DNA from: Rhynchopus euleeides
Lineage: Eukaryota > Euglenozoa > Diplonemea > Diplonemida > Diplonemidae
Assembly: GCA_963210315.1 (NCBI GenBank)
Contig: OY723278.1
Span: 806,001 to 870,000, forward strand
Length of the DNA stretch: 64,000 nt
Direction: 5' to 3'
In this document: piece by piece, positions 51,610 to 61,755 of the stretch
Layout: each line of letters begins with the position of its first letter
Position numbering within the stretch: position 1 is the stretch's first letter
Program-made: the position numbers and the translations under genes
The notes under the pieces: generated by a model
The model's input: the letters and a program-made list of their open reading frames with translations, nothing else
Told to the model about the DNA's origin: nothing
Database searches by the model: none

Positions 51610-52133
51610 TGTCTCCCATGAGTCTCAACTAGCGGGAGTCTTAGCGTAAATTAGCTGGAAAATAGACTCCCGTCTCCAGTACAGACTGCAGTCATAGACT
51701 CCCTCTTAGACATGGTGGCTGGAGTCCACCATGTGTGCACCTTCAAAACAGAAGAGACCTGCATGACGAGGGCATCACCACCCACCGGGCCACCCGCTAG
51801 GTCCATTTTTTCTTCTCCGCTTCTCTGCCTTCTTTGGACTATTTGAGCTCTGTGCGGATCACGATGGGGTCACTTTCTATTTTTTTATGGCGTTTTTTCT
51901 GACTGTTTTACTGTCCCAAAGTCACAAAAAAAACCGCCAAAAATGAGACCGACCTTTTTTTTTTCCAGAAAACCGGGAACCGGGAAACCCTGGTTTTGAA
52001 AACCGGAAAACCAGACCTATCTTATCCCCTGGTCCCATGCCTTGTTTGCAGTGATCGCATTGTTGGCCATCCTTGCTGTAGTTCGGCATGCCGCCCTTCC
52101 CACCTTCCCCCACCCCCTCCCCGGCGGTTTTGT

Positions 52134-52299
52134 GTGCGGCGCTCAACACAGGCAGCATGTCGTCATGGAGAAGAGTGTCGATTGCTATAGAATCTGGCAT
52201 GCGGGAGTAGCCTCGTTCTACAGTCTGCGCGAGCTGGTCCCGAGGGTGATACTTTCTTGGTAACAGGCTTGTGGGGTGGCACTAGCCATGTGAAGGGGT
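52134..52299 (+). repeat. 166-bp direct repeat, copy 2
   Basis: Second copy of the repeat at 50020-50185. It directly precedes the right arm of the diverged inverted repeat. Confidence 0.88.
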
Positions 52300-53056
52300 G
52301 TGAGTGAGTGTGCAGTGCCTATCCGGGGGGCACCGTAGGAACCACCGATGGGCAAATTTTTTAGAATGCCAAAATATCAGCACTGAGGTTGATCTGGTGG
52401 TGAAATCTCCACCACAAAACACTTTTGGGACGATCTGGGCACATTGGCACCCTTTACATGGCTTTCTGAGGTACTTTTTGGTGTTCCCGAAAAATGTTAT
52501 TTTCTCACGCGTATAGGGGGGGGTATACCCACCCCTAGGGGGGGGGGGGGGAGATGTCAGTCAAAAAGGAACCAGAGAAAGGGGGTGTGGTGGTGGGTTG
52601 GAGTTGAGGGGGGGGGGGGGTCGGAAGGCATTGTCGGAAGCCTCCGCCTATATGCCCCTCCCCCACCCCCCCCACCCCTAAAAGAAAGAGCGCTGTATTT
52701 TTCTTGGCTCTCCCCCCCCCCCTTGGGGGAAGAAGCAGCAGCACGCCCACCCCTCCCCCGACGAGCACATCGCACACAATCACACCGCTCGTCTCTGCAA
52801 ACCCTCTTTCTCTGCAACACAACACCAGATACACAGCCGGGGCGGGGAAGCCCCGGTGGGGAAGTGGGGGATATGGAAAATAGAACCGACATCAGGGACA
52901 CGCCCACCTTGGAGCGATAAACGGGAGAAGGGGGGGTTGGAAAAAGAGAAGCTGTCGGGAGGGGGGGGGGGGGGGGTTTGCGGGCGGGCTGGCTTCTACG
53001 AGAGACCCACCACAGCCCATCTACCCCTCAGCTACACCCTCCTGCAGGGGGCCGAC

Positions 53057-54800
53057 CTAACGGTAGAGCCAGGAGCCGGGGCGGGGGCGGGGGTGCTCCC
53101 TGGGGAGGCCGAGACCGAGGCCAAGACCAAGGCCTCCGTGGAGGGGTGCAGCCGTGCGGATGCCTGCCGCTGCCGAGCCGCAGCGGGGGCGTGCTGCGAT
53201 GCCTGCCGTCGGGGCGTAGTGCTTGGCAAGGCCGCTGGGCATGCCGGCGGGGGGGCGGTTCGTCAGGTCGCTGAGGATGCCACCCACGCGGTCCTTCCCA
53301 ATCTTGTTGCTGCCGCTGCGCCCCCGCATCTCGTGGCGGGGCTCGTCGCGGGTCACAGGGGCAAGCTTGTCCGCGGGGGCACGTGTGCCGGTGCGCAGCG
53401 CGGTGCACCCAGGGGTGCGGATGTACCCCGAGGTGTAGGGGTTGGGCGGCATCTGGGAGTGCACCGCCTCCTCAGGTGGGCCGACGTACCGCGTCACGAA
53501 GGGGTGGTGCGGCACCTCGTCTGCGCGCAGGCGCACGGCGGGGTCGAAGTGCATCAGGCGGTGGATGAGGTCCTGCAGCTCGGGGTCACTCACCGACACG
53601 GGCTGCGGCGCAGCCGCGCCGAAGTGCGACTGCCTGACACCCCCGTTGGCGTCGAAGAAGGCGTGGCGCGCGTTGGTCGACGCGCCGTCGACAAGCCAGG
53701 AAGGGAACCGCCCCAGGCGGCGCTCCATCTGCTGCAGGTGCTGCGAGTCGCTGTCGCTGTACCTCGTGCATTCGAACACCGTGCGGCCGGTGAACACCTC
53801 GTAGAGGATGACGCTGAGAGGGGGTGGGTGGTGGGTGGTGAGGGGTGTGGCGGGATCCCTACTGTGGGCACAACACACAGCGAAAACGCAAAGGCAGGGC
53901 CACATCAACAGAGAAAAATCAGCCATACCCGAGGCTGAACATGTCAGCGGGGCAGCTCCAGCCGCTCACCGTCACCACCTCCGGTGCGCGGTAGGGGCGG
54001 GTTGTGATCAGCTCCTTGTAGGGAGTGTCTTTGTAGAAGGACGCGCTGCAGTGGGGTGGTAGTGTTGTGGTGTGAATGTGCATCAGAACACCCTCCTTCG
54101 GGAACCCTATACTGGGGCACTGGTGCAGATACCCCCACCCACCCCCACCCCTGAGTCAGTGCGGATGACAAGCGCATACCTGCCCAGGTCGCAGATCTGC
54201 CAGCCGTTGCCCAGGCCACCTGCAGGCGGGTTGGGGCTCTCGAGCAGGATGTTCTGTGGGGCGGCGCGGTTGGTTCGTTGAGCGCACACAGATGGAAGAA
54301 AACCATGGCCCCCACAGGGGCCGCCCCTGATCTGCCCCCCTGGGATCCGCACACTTGTGCCTGCCACGGCACACACGAATGCTTAGGCATACCTCCGGCT
54401 TCAGGTCGGTGTGGACGATGCGGCAGTGGTAGTGCAGGTAGTCCAGAGCCTTCCCGATCTGCAGTGCCAGCTTTGCCAGCTCCGCCTTGTTCCCGGTGCC
54501 GAACTTGCGGGACCGGAGGTCGGGGCCGTAGAGGGAGAAGATGAGGCAGGGCTGCCCCTCCCAGGTGAAGTGCGACAGCATGCGGCACACACGCTGCTTC
54601 TGCGAAGGGTCGTTGCGGGACACCACCTTCAGCACGTCAACCTCACGGCGTGCATCCTCGGAGAACTCACGCTTCAGGATCTTGAGGGCCACAGGCTGGT
54701 TGTTGTGGGTGTCGAATGCACGGTACACCCGAGCAAACGCACCTTTGCCCACCTCCTGACTGGTCCTGTACCGACCGGCCACCGACTGATTGCTGTACAT
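53057..54800 (-). CDS. LAMMER/CLK-like protein kinase
   Basis: Four exons: 54800-54393, 54253-54180, 54045-53929 and 53813-53057. Introns of 139, 134 and 115 bp all start GTATG and end CAG; phases are 0, 2 and 2. The product is 451 residues. Motifs: glycine loop VGKGAFARV (17-25), ATP-binding Lys in VALKIL (Lys40), catalytic loop HTDLKPEN (Asp132, spanning the first intron), metal-binding motif DLG instead of DFG, then YRAPEV and the CPADMFSLG helix. The HTDLKPEN loop and a degenerate LAMMER box (QHLQQMERRLGRFP, where the family has EHLAMMERILG) place it with CLK/LAMMER kinases, which phosphorylate SR splicing factors. The C-terminal 130 residues are Pro/Gly/Arg-rich with a (Leu-Gly)n run. 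DFG-to-DLG is seen in active kinases, so activity is likely. Confidence 0.92.
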
Positions 54801-55540
54801 TGTGAGAAGAGGAAGAGGAAGGAGTGGGGTGGGGTGGGGTGGGGTGGGGGGGGATGAGAAGTACAGGCAATGTGCCGGGCGACCTGGGATTGTGGTGGCG
54901 GGTGCAGGGCGGGGAGGGTGGGAGGGGCAGGGCCTGCAAAGGCAAGGCAACTGCAAGGGCAAGTGGGAGGGGAGGTGGGGGGGGTGGGCCTTTTTTGTCT
55001 CTCACCAGCAGATGTGTGGGCCGCGCACCAGCGTGGAACAACGGCGAAGCTGTGTATCGTTTCAGCTGCCTGTGGGCGCTCTTGGGTGGTGCATTTCAAC
55101 CACTCTGTTTGTGTGGTTGGCGGCGGTTCAGGTTTCACCATTTCTTCATTCAATTTTCATCACGATGTTGGACTTTTTTGTCTCAGCAGTGGGGCCACAA
55201 CTCAGCCCTGAGGGCCGGAAGTGTCGGCTCCGTCTCTTGTAGTAAAACAAAGCCGGATGGTCCAACGTCACGGATGTGGAAAACAAGAGGGGAGGTGTGG
55301 GATGTAGCAAATCAAGGCACCCAAGGCACAGCATGCGTCCTATGGGATGAAGAAATCAAAAATAACAAAGCCCTGCGCTGCTTCGCATCAGCGGTTTGTA
55401 GCGCGAGGTGTATCGGCCCTCGGCGCACAAGTACGCTGCACGCTGCAGGCGCTAGCAACAGGGAGTGAGGGTGGGATGGGCAGCAGGGTGGCAACAGCGT
55501 TGCCACAGTCTGTATCACATGTGTATGTGCAGGGGTAGAA
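54801..55540. other. Intergenic, no gene recognised
   Basis: Next to the kinase start the sense strand has a long pyrimidine tract (54802-54850, CCCCA repeats). Otherwise only short frames and no repeat family. Confidence 0.6.
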
Positions 55541-57820
55541 TCAGCACCACTGGCTCAGGTCGGCGGTGCACTGCTCCAGGCAGTCTGCGATGGTCTGCGC
55601 ACACTCGTCCGGCTGCCCCTGCGGCACCGGCGTCGGGTTCGACGGTGTCGGTGTGGCGGCGACCGGTGTGGGGGTGGTCGGCGGTGGGGCCTGGGTGGGG
55701 GTGGGCGGTGTCGGGGTGCGCGGTGCCGACCCCCCCGAGCAGGTCGGGACCTTGGTGCGGATGTAGGTGCGCACGAAGGTCCCTGTGCACGAGGTGCTGT
55801 CCCACCCTGCGGCACCGCACGCACCAGGCGCAAGGGCAGCCGACACCTCGTCCTTGTCAGCGAAGCTCCACGACGCCCAGCTGAGCTTCACGTCCCCGTT
55901 GAAGCTCTCCAGCATCTCGAACGCCTCCGGGAGGTACGGGCCGCCGTCCCCGCTCGCCTGCGACGTGCCCCACTCGCTGACAAAGATCGGGATCTGCGTG
56001 ATGTACTGCTGCACGCGTGCCTTCAGCGCCATGTGCGTCCCGGCGTAGAAGTGGAATGTGTACATCACGTTGTGCGGCTGCGCCACAGGGTTGGCCGCCG
56101 CCAGGTGGATGTCCTGGCTCCACGTCGGCGTCCCCGCGATGATGATGGTCTCCGGGTCCTCGGCACGGATGATGGAGATGATCCTGTCGTGGTACTGCTT
56201 CACCTCTGCCCACGTCACACCGTTGGGCTCGTTCGCAACCTCGTACAGCACGTGCTTCTCGTCCTTCAGCGTGCGCGCCATGTCACGCCAGAACGCGTCC
56301 GCACCAGAGTACTTCGCGTCGTTGGGGTTACCGGGGTTCAGGATGTGCCAGTCCACAATGACGTAGACTCCCAGCTCCTTCGTCCACTGCACGATCTCCA
56401 GCACCTTGTCCTTGACGGATGCATCGTCAGCGTACCCGCCCGACCCGACGTACATCGCCGCACGGAACACATTGCTGCCCCACTTCTGCACCAGGTGCGC
56501 CACGCTCTCCTTCGTGTAGCAGCTCGGGAACCAGTGCAGCCTGTGGCTGCTCATCCCCATCAGCTGCACCGCCTCCCCGTTCTCCCCGACGAGCTGCACC
56601 CCGTCCAGCCGCAGCTTCCCGTGGCAGGCGGAGAACCCGGTGTTGTCCACAGCAGGCGCGGCTGCGTCCAGCCCCTGCGGCAGGCTGCACGTGCTGCCGG
56701 AGGGCGGCGTGGGCGCAGTGGGCGGCGTGCTGCCGCCGTCCTTCCACCCGCACGACCCCGTGTGCTGGCAGCAGCACTTGCACCAGCACTCGCTGCCGTC
56801 GTCGCTGCCGCACGACGCCCCGTTCTTGGTCCACGTGCACACACAGCCTGACGTGTCGCTCGGGCACACGCCCCCGGCCGGCTGCGGCACAGGGGTGGGC
56901 ACAGGGGCGGGTGCAGGTGTGGGTGCAGGAGGGCTGGGCGGCGTCGGGGTGGATGTGGGGGGCCTGGGTGTGGGGGCAGGCGGCGTCGGGGTCGATGCAG
57001 GCGGGGAGGGCGGGGACGGGGCCGACCCGAGCACGCGGCACGTCCACCCGCTGCTGCTGCACGACGCCCGGCACTGCGCGTACCACTTCGACTGCTCGAA
57101 GCACTGCGTCCCCGCCTCACAGCAGTCCGGCGACGACAGGCAGCTCCCGTACTTGTTGATCGTGCTCCCGGTGCAGCGCGACACAGGCACGGGTGTGGCG
57201 GGCACAGGGCCAGGTGGCGTAGGGGGGCTGGGGTTCCCCCCACCCGCCCCGTCCATCACCACATCGATCACGTTGTAGAAGGTGTTCGACGTGTCGCCCA
57301 CGTCCCACGCGGCCAGGATGATCTGGTAGCCCGTGCGGGCCGGGACTGTGCACTCGTGCGTCAGCGTCGTCGGCGGCGTCGACTTCTTCGCGTCAATCAC
57401 GCAGAACGGGGTGAGGTCGAACGAGTCCCGCCCCAGCGGCGCGCTCACATCCCAGTCCTGCTTCGTCATGTAGTACTTGTAGTCGGCTGTCAGGTGGGGG
57501 GCGAGGAAGCGCCACGTGAAGGACCGCACCCCCGCAGACACAGGCACCTTGTGCCACCGCGTCGCCGACTGCTCATTCAGCTCAGGGAACCGGTTGTTGG
57601 CTGTCCCTCCCGCGGCGAGGTCGCCGTCCGCAGGGCCGCCGCTGCCGGGCCATCCGTCCTTCCCCTCCAGACTGGACGGCTCGTACTTGATGGGCCCGCA
57701 CCCCGTGTTCTTGTCCACCCCGACACGGCAGTTCTCTGCGCGCGACGGCGGGTCCGACACCCACCCGTGCCCATGTGCACCCGCAGCACACAGCAGCAGC
57801 ACTGCGGCCACCTTCTGCAT
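55541..57820 (-). CDS. Secreted LPMO (AA10-like) fused to GH5 cellulase
   Basis: 759 residues from ATG 57820 (the two codons upstream would start with TTG). A signal peptide ends at about residue 15 or 17. The mature protein begins with a His, as copper lytic polysaccharide monooxygenases require: HGWVSDPPSRAENC (His18; cleavage before His16 is also possible). The second copper-brace ligand is His109 in APHLTADYKYYMTK. The AA10-like domain ends at about 190. A Cys-rich module resembling CBM1 follows (about 216-255, WYAQC), then a Pro/Thr linker, a second Cys-rich module (about 318-362), another linker, and a GH5 domain (about 385-690). In GH5 the acid/base is Glu531 (VANEP) and the nucleophile Glu616 (FVSEWG). 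A Pro/Thr linker and short Cys tail end it. Likely action: oxidative plus hydrolytic attack on cellulose outside the cell or in a digestive vacuole. Confidence 0.92.
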   Translation of the reverse strand: MQKVAAVLLLCAAGAHGHGWVSDPPSRAENCRVGVDKNTGCGPIKYEPSSLEGKDGWPGSGGPADGDLAAGGTANNRFPELNEQSATRWHKVPVSAGVRSFTWRFLAPHLTADYKYYMTKQDWDVSAPLGRDSFDLTPFCVIDAKKSTPPTTLTHECTVPARTGYQIILAAWDVGDTSNTFYNVIDVVMDGAGGGNPSPPTPPGPVPATPVPVSRCTGSTINKYGSCLSSPDCCEAGTQCFEQSKWYAQCRASCSSSGWTCRVLGSAPSPPSPPASTPTPPAPTPRPPTSTPTPPSPPAPTPAPAPVPTPVPQPAGGVCPSDTSGCVCTWTKNGASCGSDDGSECWCKCCCQHTGSCGWKDGGSTPPTAPTPPSGSTCSLPQGLDAAAPAVDNTGFSACHGKLRLDGVQLVGENGEAVQLMGMSSHRLHWFPSCYTKESVAHLVQKWGSNVFRAAMYVGSGGYADDASVKDKVLEIVQWTKELGVYVIVDWHILNPGNPNDAKYSGADAFWRDMARTLKDEKHVLYEVANEPNGVTWAEVKQYHDRIISIIRAEDPETIIIAGTPTWSQDIHLAAANPVAQPHNVMYTFHFYAGTHMALKARVQQYITQIPIFVSEWGTSQASGDGGPYLPEAFEMLESFNGDVKLSWASWSFADKDEVSAALAPGACGAAGWDSTSCTGTFVRTYIRTKVPTCSGGSAPRTPTPPTPTQAPPPTTPTPVAATPTPSNPTPVPQGQPDECAQTIADCLEQCTADLSQWC

Positions 57821-58146
57821 CGCCAAGCTTTGTTCTGGTTGGGGCTGACCCTGTCACTTCGCGCTGCAGGTTGAGTTGTGTTGTGAAAGGATGTATCCTG
57901 TGTCTGGGTGGTGGAGACTCACACATGTTCTGCATGCACACACCCGCCTACACCCCACCCCAGCTATGACGAAGCGACCAGACAGGCCAACGATGGGGCG
58001 AATGGGGAGGGCTCACTGTTCAAGCCACTGTCGACCGACACACCCCCACCTCCCACTGTTTCAGCCTGAGGTCATCTGATTACAGTGCCTCTACTTGGCC
58101 GCACACTCACACACACACCCCCCACCTGAACACCCACCCTGTGGCC
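57821..58146. other. Short intergenic spacer
   Basis: 326 bp between the PPR gene stop and the LPMO-GH5 start. It contains CACCCC-type simple sequence near 58105-58140; nothing else was recognised. Confidence 0.6.
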
Positions 58147-59343
58147 TCAGTGTACCACCTCCGCTCCACCTACTGCCTCTGGGGGCACGCGCTCCTCGTC
58201 TCGCCTGCCACCCATCCTACCCCTCCTCCGGGTGCCCAAGACCCCTGCACCGAGCCTTATCGATATGGCCCTCTCTGCATCCACAGGCAGCCTTCTTCGG
58301 GTGACTTCCGGGCAGAGCCGCAGCAAACAACGCATCTTCTGGACATCCCCCACCTTGTCGTACACCAGGAAGAGCCCGCCCCATATGAGAGGGCTGTTGG
58401 CGACGTTCCCCGCACCCACCTTCTGAGCGTGGTTGAATATGACCTCTGCGTAAGCAACTGCCTTGTCATCAACATGTCTCGCCTGCTGCCTCACCGTGTC
58501 CAGCACGGTGGCGTAGGAGATACCGGAAGGCTTTCCCCCGAGCAGCACCATCCTGCGCCAGGTCCGCCGGACCATTGTGATGTCACCCGCCCTGCCGTAG
58601 GCACGCATCACAGAGTTCCAGTGGCTGGGGCAGGCAAACCCACCCAGGTCCACCACCTCGTTCACCATCCGTCTGACCCCATCCATGTTGCCCATGTTAG
58701 CATGGGCCTCCAGGAGAGCTCGGTAGACGTCGAGTCTGTCGGGGGTATCGAGCCTCTTGAGGAAGCGGGTGTACTGCAGCTTCTCGATATCGCCCTCCGT
58801 CTTGCAGGCGCCGAGCATCAGCGACATGATCCGCGGGCAGGGCGGGGTGCCCTCCTCGAGCATCCTGCTGTGCACAGCCCAGGCTTCGGGGGCCGCCCCA
58901 CCATTCACCAAGGCGCGCAGCAGCTGGAAGTACGCCGGGGCTGACATAGAGGTGTGGCAGCTGCGGTGCCGCATCTCTTTGATAAGCCGCACCACCTCCG
59001 TCACATTACCGGCGCGCGAAGGGCCCTTCATGAGGGCTATGTAAAGGGTGTTGGTCATGAGGCCTCCACGGCTGACGTGTCCCTCCACAAGCCTTGCGGT
59101 GGTATTGGCATCGATGCGGCTGGCACGCACGGCGACAGCGCTGACCGTGTTGGCCCCGGCAATGCCCCGCCTCTCGCCCTCTGCCATGACAGCCTCGAGG
59201 CGTCTGCAGTAGGCATCGCGTGCATCGCGCTGGCTGTCCTTTGGAGGGTTGAGGTGCTTCTGGACATGGAGGGCCAGCTGGCTGTCATTTGCGCACGCTG
59301 CCAACGACGCCTCCGCCGCCTCGCGGGCGAGACGCCGCAGCAT
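58147..59343 (-). CDS. PPR-type helical repeat protein (398 residues)
   Basis: ATG 59343 is chosen because the longer frame opens with TTG and its extra part is Pro/Arg noise. The N-terminus MLRRLAREAAEASLAACAND looks like a mitochondrial presequence. Helical repeats of about 35 residues with PPR-like features run from about 90 to 340 (for example NTLYIALMKGPSRAGNVTEVVRLIKEMR and HWNSVMRAYGRAGDITMVRRTWRRM). PPR proteins bind RNA in mitochondria or plastids; a role in organelle RNA processing is inferred. The last 40 residues, Arg/Gly-rich, are not repeat-like. A second PPR gene lies directly upstream at 59956-61755. Confidence 0.8.
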   Translation of the reverse strand: MLRRLAREAAEASLAACANDSQLALHVQKHLNPPKDSQRDARDAYCRRLEAVMAEGERRGIAGANTVSAVAVRASRIDANTTARLVEGHVSRGGLMTNTLYIALMKGPSRAGNVTEVVRLIKEMRHRSCHTSMSAPAYFQLLRALVNGGAAPEAWAVHSRMLEEGTPPCPRIMSLMLGACKTEGDIEKLQYTRFLKRLDTPDRLDVYRALLEAHANMGNMDGVRRMVNEVVDLGGFACPSHWNSVMRAYGRAGDITMVRRTWRRMVLLGGKPSGISYATVLDTVRQQARHVDDKAVAYAEVIFNHAQKVGAGNVANSPLIWGGLFLVYDKVGDVQKMRCLLRLCPEVTRRRLPVDAERAISIRLGAGVLGTRRRGRMGGRRDEERVPPEAVGGAEVVH

Positions 59344-59955
59344 GTGGTGTGTGTCAGGGGGTGCAGGGGGTGGGGTGTGGCCCGCACCATCGCCCTGCCT
59401 GTGTGCATCGCGTCGCAAAGTCAGGTTCCTCCCCAGCTGGGTTGTGGGGCGTTGCCTAATCTCAGACAAGGGGGGGGCCGGCGGCCGGCGGCCGCGTGTC
59501 GGTGAGTCAGTGAGGAGGAGGGGGGTGGGGGGGTTCAAAGGGGAGGTGCGGTCATGAAGCGGCCGTCGCCTGCTGGCAAACGGAGGTTGGGGGGGGGGGG
59601 GGGGGTGCGGGTGATGGCGTGTCCTTCACACAAGAGATGAACTTCGTTAGTGTTCAACCCCTTCCAGTCCTCCGCTGACTAAACACTTTGGAGTGAACTC
59701 GTTCCTCGGGGCGGGGGTCCAGATCGCGTGTATACATGTGGCGTTCAGTTGTTTGGCACGTTGAGCGACTTGCTTCCACTGTGCACCGTACGGCAGTGGC
59801 GCACAAGGTTAGCGTGTGGTGGAGCCAGGTGCGGGGAGGGGACCATTGCCTGCCAGGGCTACCCTTGCCCTCTAGGCCTGCACAGTGTACCGCAGCAAGG
59901 ACCTCAGTCCTGTGGCGGGGGTGAGGGGCTAGGGCAGATGCAATCTAGGTGGCTG
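59344..59955. other. Spacer between the two PPR genes
   Basis: A G run at 59588-59607 and otherwise unremarkable sequence. No gene recognised. Confidence 0.6.
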
Positions 59956-61755
59956 TTAGCTCGCTTCATCCGATGGCCTTGTGGAATTGAGCAACCCAGA
60001 ACGCGCAGCAGCATGGCGTGGCAGTGTACTCTGTATGACCCGTTCTTGGTACGATTCGATCTGTGTGGGTGTGGGTGTGTATCTTATAAGCTCAGTGCAC
60101 TGAAGATCGCATCGGAACTACGTCAGAAAGTGTGACTTCAGTTCTGCCGCTCTTCCTCTCCGACCTGGACTAGAGGCGTCGGCGCTTCCATAAACCCCAC
60201 CAGAGCAGGGTGGCCATACCTTCGCTGCGCTCTCTGCCTGGTACCTCTCGAGCTCTTTCGTCGCCCCAACAGTCTCGAGGGCTTTGCAGACAGGTGTGAA
60301 GTACTTCAGGGAGAACAGCACCTCGTCCTTCCGGACCCTCTCTGCAATTGCCACAACGGCATCACGCTCGCGGTTCGCAGACAGCGCCCACAGGAGGTTG
60401 ATGACATTCACGTTCGAGTAGGGTTCCTTGGGAGGCAGCTTGAAGAACGTCGTGTCCAGCTGCCGCTGCTCGCCGGGGAATTGACCCCGCAGGTGATACG
60501 TGATAATACCGTTGGCCACCTTGTCCCAGAGACCCACGATCAGGCGCCCGAACCCGTCGTTTGGATGACGCGACGTCTTCACGCAGGCATTCAATAGCAC
60601 ACTCCATGTGTAGCCGTTCGGGACAACCCCTGCCTTCCGCATCCTGCGGTAGACATGCTTCATCCCGACAACATCCCCAGCCCGCTGGTACACCTTCAGA
60701 AGGGCGGTGTACACCTGCACGCCGCACGGGATGTTCGCTTCGCGCATCTCAGCAACAAGGCTCTCCGCGTACTCCGTGTCCTCTGCCTCGCCCCCAAGGC
60801 CCGACAGCAGCGCGGCGTAGGTGAATGCGTTGGGGTCAACCCCCTCAGTCTTCATCTCCTGCAGCACATCGATGGCCTGCCCGCAGTGCCCCACGGCCCC
60901 CAGCGCTCTGATGTACTGGGTGTACATAAAGAGGGTGGGCTTCACATCCCACTTCTTCACCACGAGGTTCCACACCTGCTCACAGTCGGCATGCGACTTC
61001 GCCAATGCGGCACCGCGGAGGAGGGAGCACGCAGCCATCGACAGGCTCTTGCGGATGCCCTCCGCATCGTCTTTGTTGAAAGTTGCGTCGGCAACCATCT
61101 GCTCGAAGAGCTCCCAGGCGCGGGGCATGTTGTGGCTGCCCTTGTGTGTGTAGGCGTCGATCATCGCGATGAACGCCTGTGGGGGCACGGACATCTTCAG
61201 CTTTGCCATACTACTCAGGGTCTTTTCTGCAACGTCCGCCCTGCTACCGGCACACAAGCACATGATGAGAGCAGAGTTGGTGGATGAACCCACATCGTGT
61301 TTGAAGGACAGCGCTTCGTAGAACAGGGTCCGTGCCTTGTTGAGTTGCGCGCGTTTTCCCTGAATATGATTCTCTTGTGTGATCAGTTCCCTGCAGCGGA
61401 GCAGCAGGATGCAGAGGGCGTGGTCGTTGAGCCGTGTGCCACCATGCCTTGTCTGCAGCTTCACCAGCACATCCGCGGGATGGGGTGCGCCGCGCGACGT
61501 GACAAGGCTTTTGAGGGTGGCAGGGCCACTGCTGCTGTCGATTGCCTTCAGGGCTTCTTCAAAGGCAATATCCGTCGGCTGCATGCCCCAGCAGAATGCT
61601 GAGAGGGATTCTTCAGCATTCGAGAACTCTTGCTTCTTCGGCCCCCTGTCCTCCAGTGTGTAGCCCTCTATGGACCCCCAGTCGACCACAGTTCCGCCGA
61701 CATGCCGCGACTGTTGCAATACACATCGCAGCCCGGAGGTCACACACCGCCGCAT
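59956..61755 (-). CDS. Pentatricopeptide repeat (PPR) protein, two exons
   Basis: Exon 1 runs from ATG 61755 (MRRCVTSGLRCVLQ) to 60220. The upstream frame is noise, and a CCACCCTCCCCTCCAG acceptor lies about 24 bases before this ATG. Classic PPR units sit at about 275-390 (YTQYIRALGAVGHCGQAIDVL, then YAALLSGLGG, VYTALLKVYQRAGDVVGMKH, VPNGYTWSVLLNAC), with more degenerate repeats at about 150-260. The frame reads on to a stop at 60118. However, GAAG|GTATGG at 60219 is a perfect match to the introns of this window, and an acceptor CACACCCACACCCACACAG ends at 60061. That gives a 159-bp phase-0 intron and a short last exon (60060-59956) adding 34 residues (IESYQERVIQST...), 546 in all. The unspliced alternative ends ...AAELKSHFLT. 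The N-terminus suits mitochondrial import; an organelle RNA-binding role is inferred. Confidence 0.83.

Larger units (their letters stand above)
49095..53056. other. Gene-free repeat-rich region before the kinase
   Basis: No gene recognised. It holds a diverged inverted-repeat pair (about 49085-49275 and 52335-52515), a 166-bp repeat in two direct copies (50020-50185 and 52134-52299), a GC-hairpin repeat (51086-51143), a strong 50-bp hairpin (51560-51609), and G runs near 52540 and 52610. A 201-codon frame at 50469-51074 (minus) has no recognisable domain. Confidence 0.6.
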
